DNA of 64,000 bases, from positions 6,713,001 to 6,777,000 of the forward strand of contig NZ_CP109446.1 in NCBI RefSeq assembly GCF_036227265.1, read 5' to 3'. Below the pieces are notes generated by a model that did no database searches, had not been told where the DNA came from, and saw only the letters and a list, made by a program, of their open reading frames with translations. This document shows, piece after piece, positions 45,191-54,233 of this stretch. The DNA comes from Streptomyces sp. NBC_01476. Lineage in GTDB: Bacteria; Actinomycetota; Actinomycetes; Streptomycetales; Streptomycetaceae. The position numbers and the translations under genes were made by a program. Each line of letters opens with the position of its first letter. Position 1 is the first letter of the stretch.

Positions 45191-45319
45191 TCAGGTGTCG
45201 TTCTGGTCGGACTTGCCGCCGGTGTTGTCGGACGGGATGGCCGTACGGGCGCGAGCCGCAGCGACCTTCCCCTTGGCGAGGAGCAGATCGCTCCCGGTGG
45301 TCTGGGGCGTGTTCTCCAT
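45191..45319 (-). CDS. 42-residue peptide, candidate RiPP-like precursor / JmjC substrate
   Basis: An ATG at 45319, preceded by GAGAGGGAC, opens a 42-codon frame ending at 45191. The N-terminal part reads MENTPQTTGSDLLLAKGK, the middle VAAARARTAIP is basic/Ala-rich, and the tail SDNTGGKSDQNDT is polar and rich in Asn/Asp/Thr. There is no Cys, signal peptide or membrane segment. It is the first gene of the minus-strand operon peptide-JmjC-AKR-kinase and is translationally coupled to the oxygenase. A leader of 18-25 residues and a short hydrophilic core with Asn, Asp, Lys and Ser/Thr as modification sites would fit, but no homologue is known to me. Confidence 0.6.
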   Translation of the reverse strand: MENTPQTTGSDLLLAKGKVAAARARTAIPSDNTGGKSDQNDT

Positions 45320-45397
45320 GTCCCTCTCATTCCTTCGGGTGGGTACTTACCTTGCTGACCCGCCCCAGCCCCTCAAGGGCCGGAGTGGGGGTTAATC

Positions 45398-45459
45398 CCC
45401 GCCTCCGCGAGCCGCACGGAGTTTGGGAGCGCCCGCGGTTGGCAATTCGCGGAGGCGGG
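45398..45459. promoter_or_regulatory. 13-bp inverted repeat upstream of the peptide operon
   Basis: Arms CCCGCCTCCGCGA (45398-45410) and the exact complement (45447-45459) enclose 36 nt. It lies about 80 bp upstream of the peptide gene on the minus strand and downstream of the small basic gene. It may end the latter or act as an operator/attenuator for the former. The rest of 45320-45552 shows no gene. Confidence 0.55.
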
Positions 45460-45552
45460 AGTCTCAGGGGACCTCGGGCCGCTTGGGTGGAGTGCGGGGT
45501 ATGGGGTCGGGACCAGGAACCGGGCCTCCGGGTAAGGACTTCTGCGCCGGCA

Positions 45553-45699
45553 TCAGTTGCTGGGCTTCTGCTTCGCCGCCGCGCGCCGTTCGGCGCGGTT
45601 GCCGTTGGGGTCCGGGGTGATTCTCTCCACGGGAACCCTGCCCGCAACAACGGTCGGCCCAGCCGTCGATTTCGTTTTCTTCTGCCCGTTCCTGGTCAA
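45553..45699 (-). CDS. small basic protein (48 residues)
   Basis: A TTG at 45699 with GGAG about five bases upstream gives 48 residues, starting (M)TRNGQKKTKSTAGP and ending NRAERRAAAKQKPSN. The frame is open upstream to 45771 but that part enters the tRNA-like sequence. The protein is strongly basic and probably disordered or nucleic-acid binding. An NRAERRA-like motif is common in small actinophage proteins, which fits an origin on a mobile element. Function unknown. Confidence 0.5.
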   Translation of the reverse strand: MTRNGQKKTKSTAGPTVVAGRVPVERITPDPNGNRAERRAAAKQKPSN

Positions 45700-45741
45700 A
45701 ATTTCTCCACTTCCATAGTGCAGTCCTTGTTCGGACTGCCG

Positions 45742-45837
45742 TCCCCTCGCCCGGACTCGAACCGAGGTCACCGGGACGCCGTACGACCGTCTACGGGGGT
45801 GGGCGTCTCGGGCCCTTCCGTTTTGAGCTACGAGGGG
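45742..45837 (-). tRNA. tRNA-like sequence with aberrant anticodon arm (possible pseudo-tRNA)
   Basis: Read on the minus strand, 96 nt start CCCCTCG and end CGAGGGGA. All seven acceptor pairs form, and an A sits at the discriminator position. The T arm is CTCGG-TTCGAGT-CCGGG with one wobble pair. A D arm GCTC-AAAACGGAA-GGGC is also present. The 46 nt between D and T arms do not form a normal 5-bp stem with a 7-nt loop and U33. The best alternatives are GACGCC/GGCGTC enclosing 21 nt, or GGGC-CCGAGAC-GCCC with a long variable arm. It is followed by a 6-bp hairpin CAGTCC/GGACTG (45721-45737). It may be a degenerate or non-canonical tRNA carried by the island. Confidence 0.5.
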
Positions 45838-45855
45838 GTGTTCTGCGCGAGCGTG

Positions 45856-46260
45856 CTATGTGCGACTGAAGACTGTTCCGAACAACGGGCTCTCCGTAAG
45901 TTCCCAGGTGTGGCCGCCGGGGTGATGCTCGAAAAACGTGCATATATCGGAGGCGTCCGACGAGGGAGCAAGGCAGTCAGCTCGTACCTCCATCGAAAAA
46001 ATCATGTCCGTGCTGTCCCAAGGCAGTTCGAGGGCGAGGCCGTAGTGAATGGGGAAGGCGTGCTCTTGCAGGGCGCAGCGAAAATCCTGCTCCACATCGC
46101 TTGGGGCGCACTCACTCTCGGGCACGAGGTCGAGCACACTTTGGACGAATCCGTCAGACATGTGTGCTGATTCGCCGCACACGTGACGTAGTGGATCGGG
46201 GAGTGATGTCATCGTCATGTCCGTTGCTTTCTCGCGGTTCCTCGCCATACGTTCATTCAA
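45856..46260 (-). CDS. hypothetical protein, about 120-134 residues
   Basis: The frame from 46260 gives 134 residues; an ATG at 46218 (MTMTSLPDPLRHVCGES) gives 120 and seems more natural, because neighbours also start MTMT. Ribosome-binding signals are weak for both. The protein is acidic, with PESECAPSDVEQDFRCALQEHAFPIHYGLALELPWD in the centre and FFEHHPGGHTWELTESPLFG near the end. I do not recognise a family. It lies in the minus-strand series of island genes between the DUF6415-like gene and the tRNA-like sequence. Confidence 0.6.
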   Translation of the reverse strand: MNERMARNREKATDMTMTSLPDPLRHVCGESAHMSDGFVQSVLDLVPESECAPSDVEQDFRCALQEHAFPIHYGLALELPWDSTDMIFSMEVRADCLAPSSDASDICTFFEHHPGGHTWELTESPLFGTVFSRT

Positions 46261-46320
46261 GCTGGGGCCGCTCCGGTCACGGATCTTCCTCGCGGGCTCT
46301 CGTGACCGGAGCGGGGCTAT

Positions 46321-46713
46321 TTAAGGGCCGCCACGATGGGAGTCGGCGGAAGACACTGAGGGAACAGACGCTATGTACTCGTCAGCAAGGTCCAGAACCG
46401 CAGTGGCCAGACGCCTGAGATATCCCAGTGCCTTGAGTTCACACTGAGGAAGCGGCTCCAGCAGGAGATTGATAGTCAACGGTTCCATTGAACGGCTCGG
46501 CCTGCCGATTCTCAGCATTGCGCGGAGCGCTGAGTGAAGGCGATTCGCCAGACCTCGAAAATCCTCCGGCTCCGGATGCGCGTCCTCGTCCAGTACCGCT
46601 TCCAGGTCGTTCATGATCGTGTCGCTCAGGGGAAGCGACTCAATCTCGTCCCAGAGATCGCCTGTCTCATGTGAATCTTCATCCGAGTCCAGCAGCGCGG
46701 TAGAGGTCATCAC
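46321..46713 (-). CDS. DUF6415-like small helical protein
   Basis: This 130-residue protein has a pattern (LPLSDTIMNDLEAVLDEDAHPEPEDFRGLANRLHSALRAML, later LGYLRRLATAVLDLADEYIA) that resembles DUF6415, which is often annotated near natural-product genes in Streptomyces. The resemblance is by eye only. Its ATG overlaps the stop of the ATPase gene by 4 bp, so the two are translationally coupled. No catalytic motif is visible. Confidence 0.6.
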   Translation of the reverse strand: MMTSTALLDSDEDSHETGDLWDEIESLPLSDTIMNDLEAVLDEDAHPEPEDFRGLANRLHSALRAMLRIGRPSRSMEPLTINLLLEPLPQCELKALGYLRRLATAVLDLADEYIASVPSVSSADSHRGGP

Positions 46714-47273
46714 GCGCTCACGGCCTTCTGCCGGGCGCCCGAAGGATACGAGGTGGATAACGGCGTCGGGGTGACGCTCTCAGCCCGTCCGTCCGCTTCG
46801 GGCGTACTGGCTCGGGGCCTTCTGGCGGGGAGGCGCAGCCAAGCCCAAACGATCTTTCCGGGTCGGTCGTTGGCCGGCTGATAGCCCCAGGCGCCTTCGC
46901 TCAGGCCCGCGATCAGTCGCACACCCCGACCGGTCACGGCGTCGTCGGACTCGGGCCGCAGGACGGGGGGCTCAGGGCTCTCGTCGGACATCGAGAGACA
47001 CAGCCGCCCACCACTGATCCAGAGGACGAGCGCACAGGTGGGTACCCGCGGCTGTCCCCCGCTCGGGTCGAAGGGCTGCGTGTCGACCCCAGCGTGTCGA
47101 ACCGCGTTGGACGAGAGTTCCGCCACGATCGTGAGCGCGTCGAACGCTATGTCGTCGGGGAAGCCCCACTCGCGCAGGACCACCTCGGCGTGCTTCCTCG
47201 CGTGGCGAACCGCCGACTGCTCGCACGCCAGGTCCAGCCTGCTGAGGTAGCGAGAGTTGGGGGTCATGGTCAT
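46710..47273 (-). CDS. GHKL ATPase of the island's XRE/DUF397 module
   Basis: This 187-residue ATPase has an N-box ELSSNAVRHA, a G1-like MSDESPEPP and a G2 VTGRGVRLIAGLSEGAWGYQ. The last 40 residues are a polar tail not part of the fold. It is divergent from the XRE regulator across a region with repeated AACGTTGC boxes. The second ATG (47267) fits the AAAGG site better than the first. It is the second such module in this window and only distantly similar to the one at 31.8 kb. Confidence 0.8.
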   Translation of the reverse strand: MTMTPNSRYLSRLDLACEQSAVRHARKHAEVVLREWGFPDDIAFDALTIVAELSSNAVRHAGVDTQPFDPSGGQPRVPTCALVLWISGGRLCLSMSDESPEPPVLRPESDDAVTGRGVRLIAGLSEGAWGYQPANDRPGKIVWAWLRLPARRPRASTPEADGRAESVTPTPLSTSYPSGARQKAVSA

Positions 47274-47381
47274 GCCTTTCGCCGGGTCGCGGTTCGAAGT
47301 GCGGGCGATTCACCGTACGGACAATGACGGTGCCAACACGGGGAGTTGAACCGCCAGCGGTAGCAACTGTGGACTATGAGA

Positions 47382-47452
47382 AACGTTGCTGGCAACCTTC
47401 AAGAATAAGAAACGTTGCTCATATGCGGATTGGCATATGCCAGCAACGTTGC
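47382..47452. promoter_or_regulatory. iterated AACGTTGCT boxes, candidate operator of the island XRE regulator
   Basis: AACGTTGCT occurs at 47382-47390 and 47411-47419 (29 bp apart), and inverted as AGCAACGTT at 47442-47450, within the perfect palindrome GCAACGTTGC (47443-47452). Two CATATG hexamers (47420 and 47434) lie between. The cluster lies in the divergent region between the ATPase gene and the XRE gene, ending 39 bp before the XRE ATG. Autoregulation is the simplest reading. Confidence 0.65.
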
Positions 47453-47491
47453 GGGCGCTACCCTGCAACCGACGACGAGGGAGGCAGGCCG

Positions 47492-48361
47492 ATGGTGGAA
47501 GCACGGCCCAACGTGCATCGACGCAGGCTCGGATCGGCCCTGCGGTCCCTCCGCAGCGGCGCCGGGCTCTCGATGGAAGAGGCCGCAGAGCGGCTTGGCC
47601 TCGCGGGGAAGCCTGCACTGAGCAAGATTGAGAACGGCAAGCAGCGGGTCTCGGGCCTTGGCCTGACGGCCTTCTTCCAGATCTACGGTGTCGACTCCGA
47701 GGAGACACGCGCGAAGATCAAGGCCATGGCTTCCCTCGCGGCATCCGGCAAGCGGACGAACCTGCTGGACGAGTACAAGGAGGCCATCCGGACTCACGAG
47801 TTCGAGGACTACCTACACCTGGAAGGAATGGCCGCCATGGCCGAGGCGTACCTGCACGTCGTACCTGGGCTGCTCCAGACCGAGGACTACGCGACGGCCA
47901 TCGTGGAACGCAGCCAGAAGTGGCCTTCGAAGCGCGAGGTCAAGCACTTCGTGGATCTACGCTTGGCCAGGCAGGTCGCCCTGACCCGGGAGAATCCCAT
48001 CACCATGTGGAGCATCCTGGACGAAGCAGCTCTCCGCCGCGCGGTCGGCGGACCGGAGGTCATGAGGGGCCAGCTCCAACACCTGCTGGACATGATGGAG
48101 AAGCACAGCCACGTAGAAGTCCAAGTGCTCCCCTTCTCGGCCGGCGCCCATGCGGGCATCGACGGCCCGTTCCAGCTCCTACACTTCCAGGTAGGACCGC
48201 CGGTTGCGGTCGTTGAGACGATGACAACCTCCGTCTACCTGGAGGAAGATAGGGACGTGGGCAGATACGCCTCGGCCCTCGACTTCCTTCGCACGCAGGC
48301 TCTCGACGGCCCAGCTTCGCGCCGCTTCATCCACGACTTGATCAAGGACAGCCACACATGA
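47492..48361 (+). CDS. XRE helix-turn-helix regulator with DUF5753 (island copy)
   Basis: From the ATG at 47492, with GGGAGG upstream, the protein has 289 residues; the frame is open to 47324 through the operator boxes. The XRE domain (about 10-65) includes LGSALRSLRSGAGLSMEEAAERLGL and KPALSKIENGK. DUF5753 (about 95-280) begins YLHVVPGLLQTEDYATAIVERS. It is the expected repressor or activator of the divergent gene series that ends in the peptide-JmjC operon. Confidence 0.92.
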   Translation: MVEARPNVHRRRLGSALRSLRSGAGLSMEEAAERLGLAGKPALSKIENGKQRVSGLGLTAFFQIYGVDSEETRAKIKAMASLAASGKRTNLLDEYKEAIRTHEFEDYLHLEGMAAMAEAYLHVVPGLLQTEDYATAIVERSQKWPSKREVKHFVDLRLARQVALTRENPITMWSILDEAALRRAVGGPEVMRGQLQHLLDMMEKHSHVEVQVLPFSAGAHAGIDGPFQLLHFQVGPPVAVVETMTTSVYLEEDRDVGRYASALDFLRTQALDGPASRRFIHDLIKDSHT

Positions 48362-48579
48362 ACAGTAACGTCGACCTCACCAACGCCAACTGGGCCAAGA
48401 GCGAACTGTCTAACGGTGGAGACAACTGCCTGGAGGTCGCCTTTGTCGACGGGGTTGTGGCGCTGCGCGACTCCGTCGATGTGGGTGACCCTGACGCAAA
48501 GGTCTTGATCGTCTCTCGTCGGGACTACGAGCTGTTCACCGCAAGTGTGCAAGCCGGACAGAAGGACCTTCTGGCCTGA
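48358..48579 (+). CDS. DUF397 domain small protein (island copy)
   Basis: This 73-residue DUF397 protein (ANWAKSELSNGGDNCLEVAFVDGVVALRDSVD) is coupled to the XRE gene by a 4-bp overlap. It is the typical length for the family, unlike the extended chromosomal copy at 33.3 kb. It probably acts with the XRE regulator. Confidence 0.9.
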   Translation: MNSNVDLTNANWAKSELSNGGDNCLEVAFVDGVVALRDSVDVGDPDAKVLIVSRRDYELFTASVQAGQKDLLA

Positions 48580-48603
48580 CTCCCGCTTCTGACCGTTCGA
48601 ACG

Positions 48604-48629
48604 GCCCCCATCCCTTTGAGGGTGGGGGC
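48604..48629 (+). terminator. hairpin terminator after DUF397
   Basis: GCCCCCA pairs with TGGGGGC over 7 bp, extended by CCC/GGG around a loop TTTGA. A TTTT tract follows at 48635. It starts 25 bp after the DUF397 stop. Confidence 0.8.
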
Positions 48630-48639
48630 TGAGCGTTTT

Positions 48640-49156
48640 GGCAAAGTGCGTCCTCTACCGAAGTGGGGGATTCCTTTATTTCATTCACTCATCGAAACCC
48701 TTCGAAGGAGGCCGGAACCCGTGCGCTTGGCTGCTGCCGGTTCGGACCTCAGCTACGGAAAGCCAGCCAAGGCGCTGGGTCTGTCGACCGCTCAGGCGCG
48801 CGTGTGTCTCGCTGCACCCCCACTATGCCAAGCCACGCCATTTCGTTCGTGAACGTCACGTCGGGCGGTTTCGCGTCTGCTGTGCCGTGGTGGCTGCGGT
48901 CGTGCCCCGTCTCGCGTGACCTGCCTGTGCCCGGTGTGTTCCGTGATGGTGTTGGCCTGGGACCGGTGGGGGTTATATGCGGGCCTGGTGGGTCACTGTT
49001 GCTTTCTTGCGCGCTGAGCGGTGGGACGGTAGACAGGAGCGACGGCGGCCACCGGCCGCCAGCGCGCGCGGCCGGCGCCAGTGGGCCGCCTTGATCCAGT
49101 AAAGAAACTTTGAACAGTCTGTCGGTCAGGGAACCGCATTACGGAGCGTAACTACG
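48640..49156. other. island stretch without a convincing gene
   Basis: Several overlapping frames are open on the plus strand, but none has a good ribosome-binding site, codon bias or recognisable product. The last 60 bp (AAAGAAACTTTGAACAGTCT and nearby) are AT-rich compared with the rest. It may be decayed coding DNA or a control region. Confidence 0.5.
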
Positions 49157-49207
49157 CTCTCGCCAGGCGCCCCGAAACTCGTAGAGTTTCGGGGCGCCTG
49201 GCGAGAG
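49157..49207. terminator. 24-bp perfect hairpin with 3-nt loop
   Basis: Left arm 49157-49180 (starting CTCTCGCCAGGCGCCCC) and right arm 49184-49207 are exactly complementary over 24 bp, with loop GTA. It begins 11 bp after the stop of the minus-strand 71-residue gene. There is no T-run on either strand. A very strong terminator is likely; a replication or recombination structure is possible given its position near the island's right end. Confidence 0.8.
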
Positions 49208-49217
49208 GCACGTTCAA

Positions 49218-49433
49218 TCAGTGGATAGTGAAACCGGTTCCGGTCGCCAGCTTCGTGAATACGACGGACTGACCCGGAGGAATCGTCCCTCCGCAGCCAC
49301 CCGTCGAAGTGCACGCGCTGACGGTGTAGCTGCCGGCGATGTACCCGATGCGGTCGTCCCACGTTCCGGTCTCTCGCCGGCGCAGATCCTCCAGCTCTCG
49401 CAGCTCGGAAGCGGACCACCCTATGTCAGGCAT
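49218..49433 (-). CDS. 71-residue Cys-containing small protein, possible precursor peptide
   Basis: The ATG at 49433 has AGGA eight bases upstream. The N-terminal half (MPDIGWSASELRELEDLRRR) is charged and helical. The C-terminal half (YIAGSYTVSACTSTGGCGG, then TIPPGQSVVFTKLATGTGFTIH) is rich in Ser/Thr/Gly with two Cys. This leader-plus-core look resembles ribosomal-peptide precursors, but no modifying enzyme is adjacent. It could also be a small structural protein. It is the right-most complete gene of the island. Confidence 0.5.
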   Translation of the reverse strand: MPDIGWSASELRELEDLRRRETGTWDDRIGYIAGSYTVSACTSTGGCGGTIPPGQSVVFTKLATGTGFTIH

Positions 49434-49462
49434 TGGCCGATCCTAGTGTTCGGTGTCAGATG

Positions 49463-49487
49463 GTGTGGATCTGAGCGAGATCCACAC
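49463..49487. repeat. 10-bp inverted repeat near the right island junction
   Basis: GTGTGGATCT (49463-49472) and its complement (49478-49487) enclose 5 nt. It ends 34 bp before the right core GTTCTGGCC and could be a recombinase arm site or a terminator for an island transcript. Confidence 0.55.
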
Positions 49488-49513
49488 GACGCGCGACCAA
49501 CAACGGCCTCTAC

Positions 49514-49852
49514 ATGGTGTGGTTCTGGCCGGACATCCACATGACCCCGGCCGAAGGCATGCGGGCCCACGTCGACCTCTCCGGCGGCACACCGTCCGGC
49601 GTGATGCTGCCGATCCACTGGTGCACCTTCAACCTCGCCCAGCACGCCTGGTCCGAGCCGGCCGAGGGCACGGTCGCCGCGGCCCGGGAGACCGGATCGA
49701 AGATCGCCACGCCCCGCGTCGGTGCCCCCTTCGAACCCTCCGCCGCCCGGAGCGACGACTGGTGGTGGCGTGAAGTGGCCCCCGTCCCGCAGGGCGGCTG
49801 GCCGGTCCACCCGGCCGCGTCCCTCGAAAAGGAGGACCTGGCGGAGGCGTGA
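49514..49852 (+). pseudogene. displaced 3' end of the MBL hydrolase gene
   Basis: The frame encodes the last about 110 residues of a UlaG/NAPE-PLD-like hydrolase: WPDIHMTPAEGMRAHVDLSGG, then the metal-site PIHWCTFNLAQHAWSEP and PRVGAPFEPS. It aligns throughout with the C-terminus of the hybrid gene ending at 42005 but is clearly diverged. It lacks the HxHxDH half of the active site and cannot work alone. Its high GC3 fits the chromosome, which supports its being the original end. Confidence 0.8.
49522..49530 (+). repeat. candidate right attachment core GTTCTGGCC
   Basis: Right copy of the 9-bp repeat. It is followed in frame by the displaced MBL 3' end, giving WPDIHMTPAEG. Confidence 0.6.
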
Positions 49853-49948
49853 GCGCCACGCACTCCAGCGCCTGTCCCCGTCCCCGCCCGGCGGCCCCAC
49901 GGCCACCGGGCCGTTCCGTTCCCGCACCTGCCCGCAGGCACATCCCGG

Positions 49949-53458
<3,510 letters not shown>

Positions 53459-54073
53459 ATGCCGCACAGCATGTCCCGTGCCGCCGAGCCGATCTCCGGC
53501 CTCGACGGCATGCACGCCTTCGTCCTCATCGCGATCGTGGTGGTGGTCATCGCCGGCGTCGCGGTGGTCCCGCTGATCCTCGACGTGATCCGGGCCACCG
53601 CCTGGCGCCGGCAGCTCACCGACCGGCTGATCGACCGGGCCGCCGACGACCAGGACGTACGGGACTTCCTGCGTGACCTCCGCGAACCGCGTGGTGTCCG
53701 CGGCCTGACCCGCAGCGTCATCGCCCTGCTCATCCTGGCCCTGGTCGGGTTCGCCCTCGCCGTCACCATGCTCTCCTCCGGCAGCGACTCCAGCGACCTC
53801 CGCAAGACGATCGTCACGTCGCTGATGACCGTCCTCGCCACCGTGGCCGGCTTCTACTTCGGCAGCCTCGGTGCCCAGAACAGCGCGGAGGACGCCCGCC
53901 GCGGCGCGGGTGCGCGCAGCACCGCGAAGGCGACGACCGCACCGGGCGACACGACGGTGACCGCCGGGGCCGGCACGGACGCGGCGGGCGGTGCGGTGGC
54001 GGGGGTGACGGTGGAGGACTCCCCGGCGGACCCGGTTCCGTCCGGCCCGGCCGGGAACCCGCCGCCGAAGTGA
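53459..54073 (+). CDS. small membrane protein of unknown function
   Basis: From the ATG at 53459 the protein has 204 residues. Three hydrophobic segments are visible: AFVLIAIVVVVIAGVAVV, SVIALLILALVGFALAV and SLMTVLATVAGFYFG. A polar loop of about 45 residues with many Arg/Asp (TAWRRQLTDRLIDRAADDQ) lies between the first two. The C-terminal 65 residues are Ala/Thr/Gly/Pro-rich and disordered. I do not recognise a family. It stands between the beta-galactosidase and transketolase genes, both on the other strand. Confidence 0.72.
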   Translation: MPHSMSRAAEPISGLDGMHAFVLIAIVVVVIAGVAVVPLILDVIRATAWRRQLTDRLIDRAADDQDVRDFLRDLREPRGVRGLTRSVIALLILALVGFALAVTMLSSGSDSSDLRKTIVTSLMTVLATVAGFYFGSLGAQNSAEDARRGAGARSTAKATTAPGDTTVTAGAGTDAAGGAVAGVTVEDSPADPVPSGPAGNPPPK

Positions 54074-54233
54074 CCGCAGAGCTGACCCGCTCGGCGCCGC
54101 CTGTCGTTGGTGTGAGGCGAGGAGACGTGCCGGTGCGGGCCCACGACGGCGGCGTGACCGCGGAGCGGACCCGCCCTGACCCCCGCCCCGGTACGCGCCG
54201 CCGGAGGCACGACCCGTAAGAGAGGCATCCCGC

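Larger units (their letters stand above)
41597..49530. mobile_element. 7.9-kb genomic island inserted in the MBL hydrolase gene, no recombinase seen
   Basis: The island is bounded by the 9-bp direct repeat GTTCTGGCC at 41597-41605 and 49522-49530. Both copies lie in the same codon frame of the MBL hydrolase (codons F-W-P). Joining 40758-41605 to 49531-49852 gives one uninterrupted 389-residue hydrolase, reading ...YSEFWPDIHMTPAEG.... The island supplies its own substitute 3' end on the left side. Its genes have lower GC3 and include a peptide/JmjC/AKR/kinase operon, a tRNA-like sequence and an XRE/DUF397/ATPase module. No integrase, transposase, rep or transfer gene is visible, so it is either passively mobile or a decayed element. 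A divergent tandem paralogue with a deletion is a less economical alternative. Confidence 0.7.

Noticed and set aside
45352-46170. 272-codon plus-strand frame in the island
   Set aside because: It runs through the tRNA-like sequence, antisense to two minus-strand small genes, without ribosome-binding site or domain.
48616-49094. Overlapping plus-strand frames after the DUF397 terminator
   Set aside because: No ribosome-binding site, no consistent codon bias and no recognisable product; treated as non-coding or decayed DNA.
49514-49852. Independent short MBL gene
   Set aside because: It contains only the last third of the fold, lacks the HxHxDH motif, and joins in frame with the left half of the interrupted gene.
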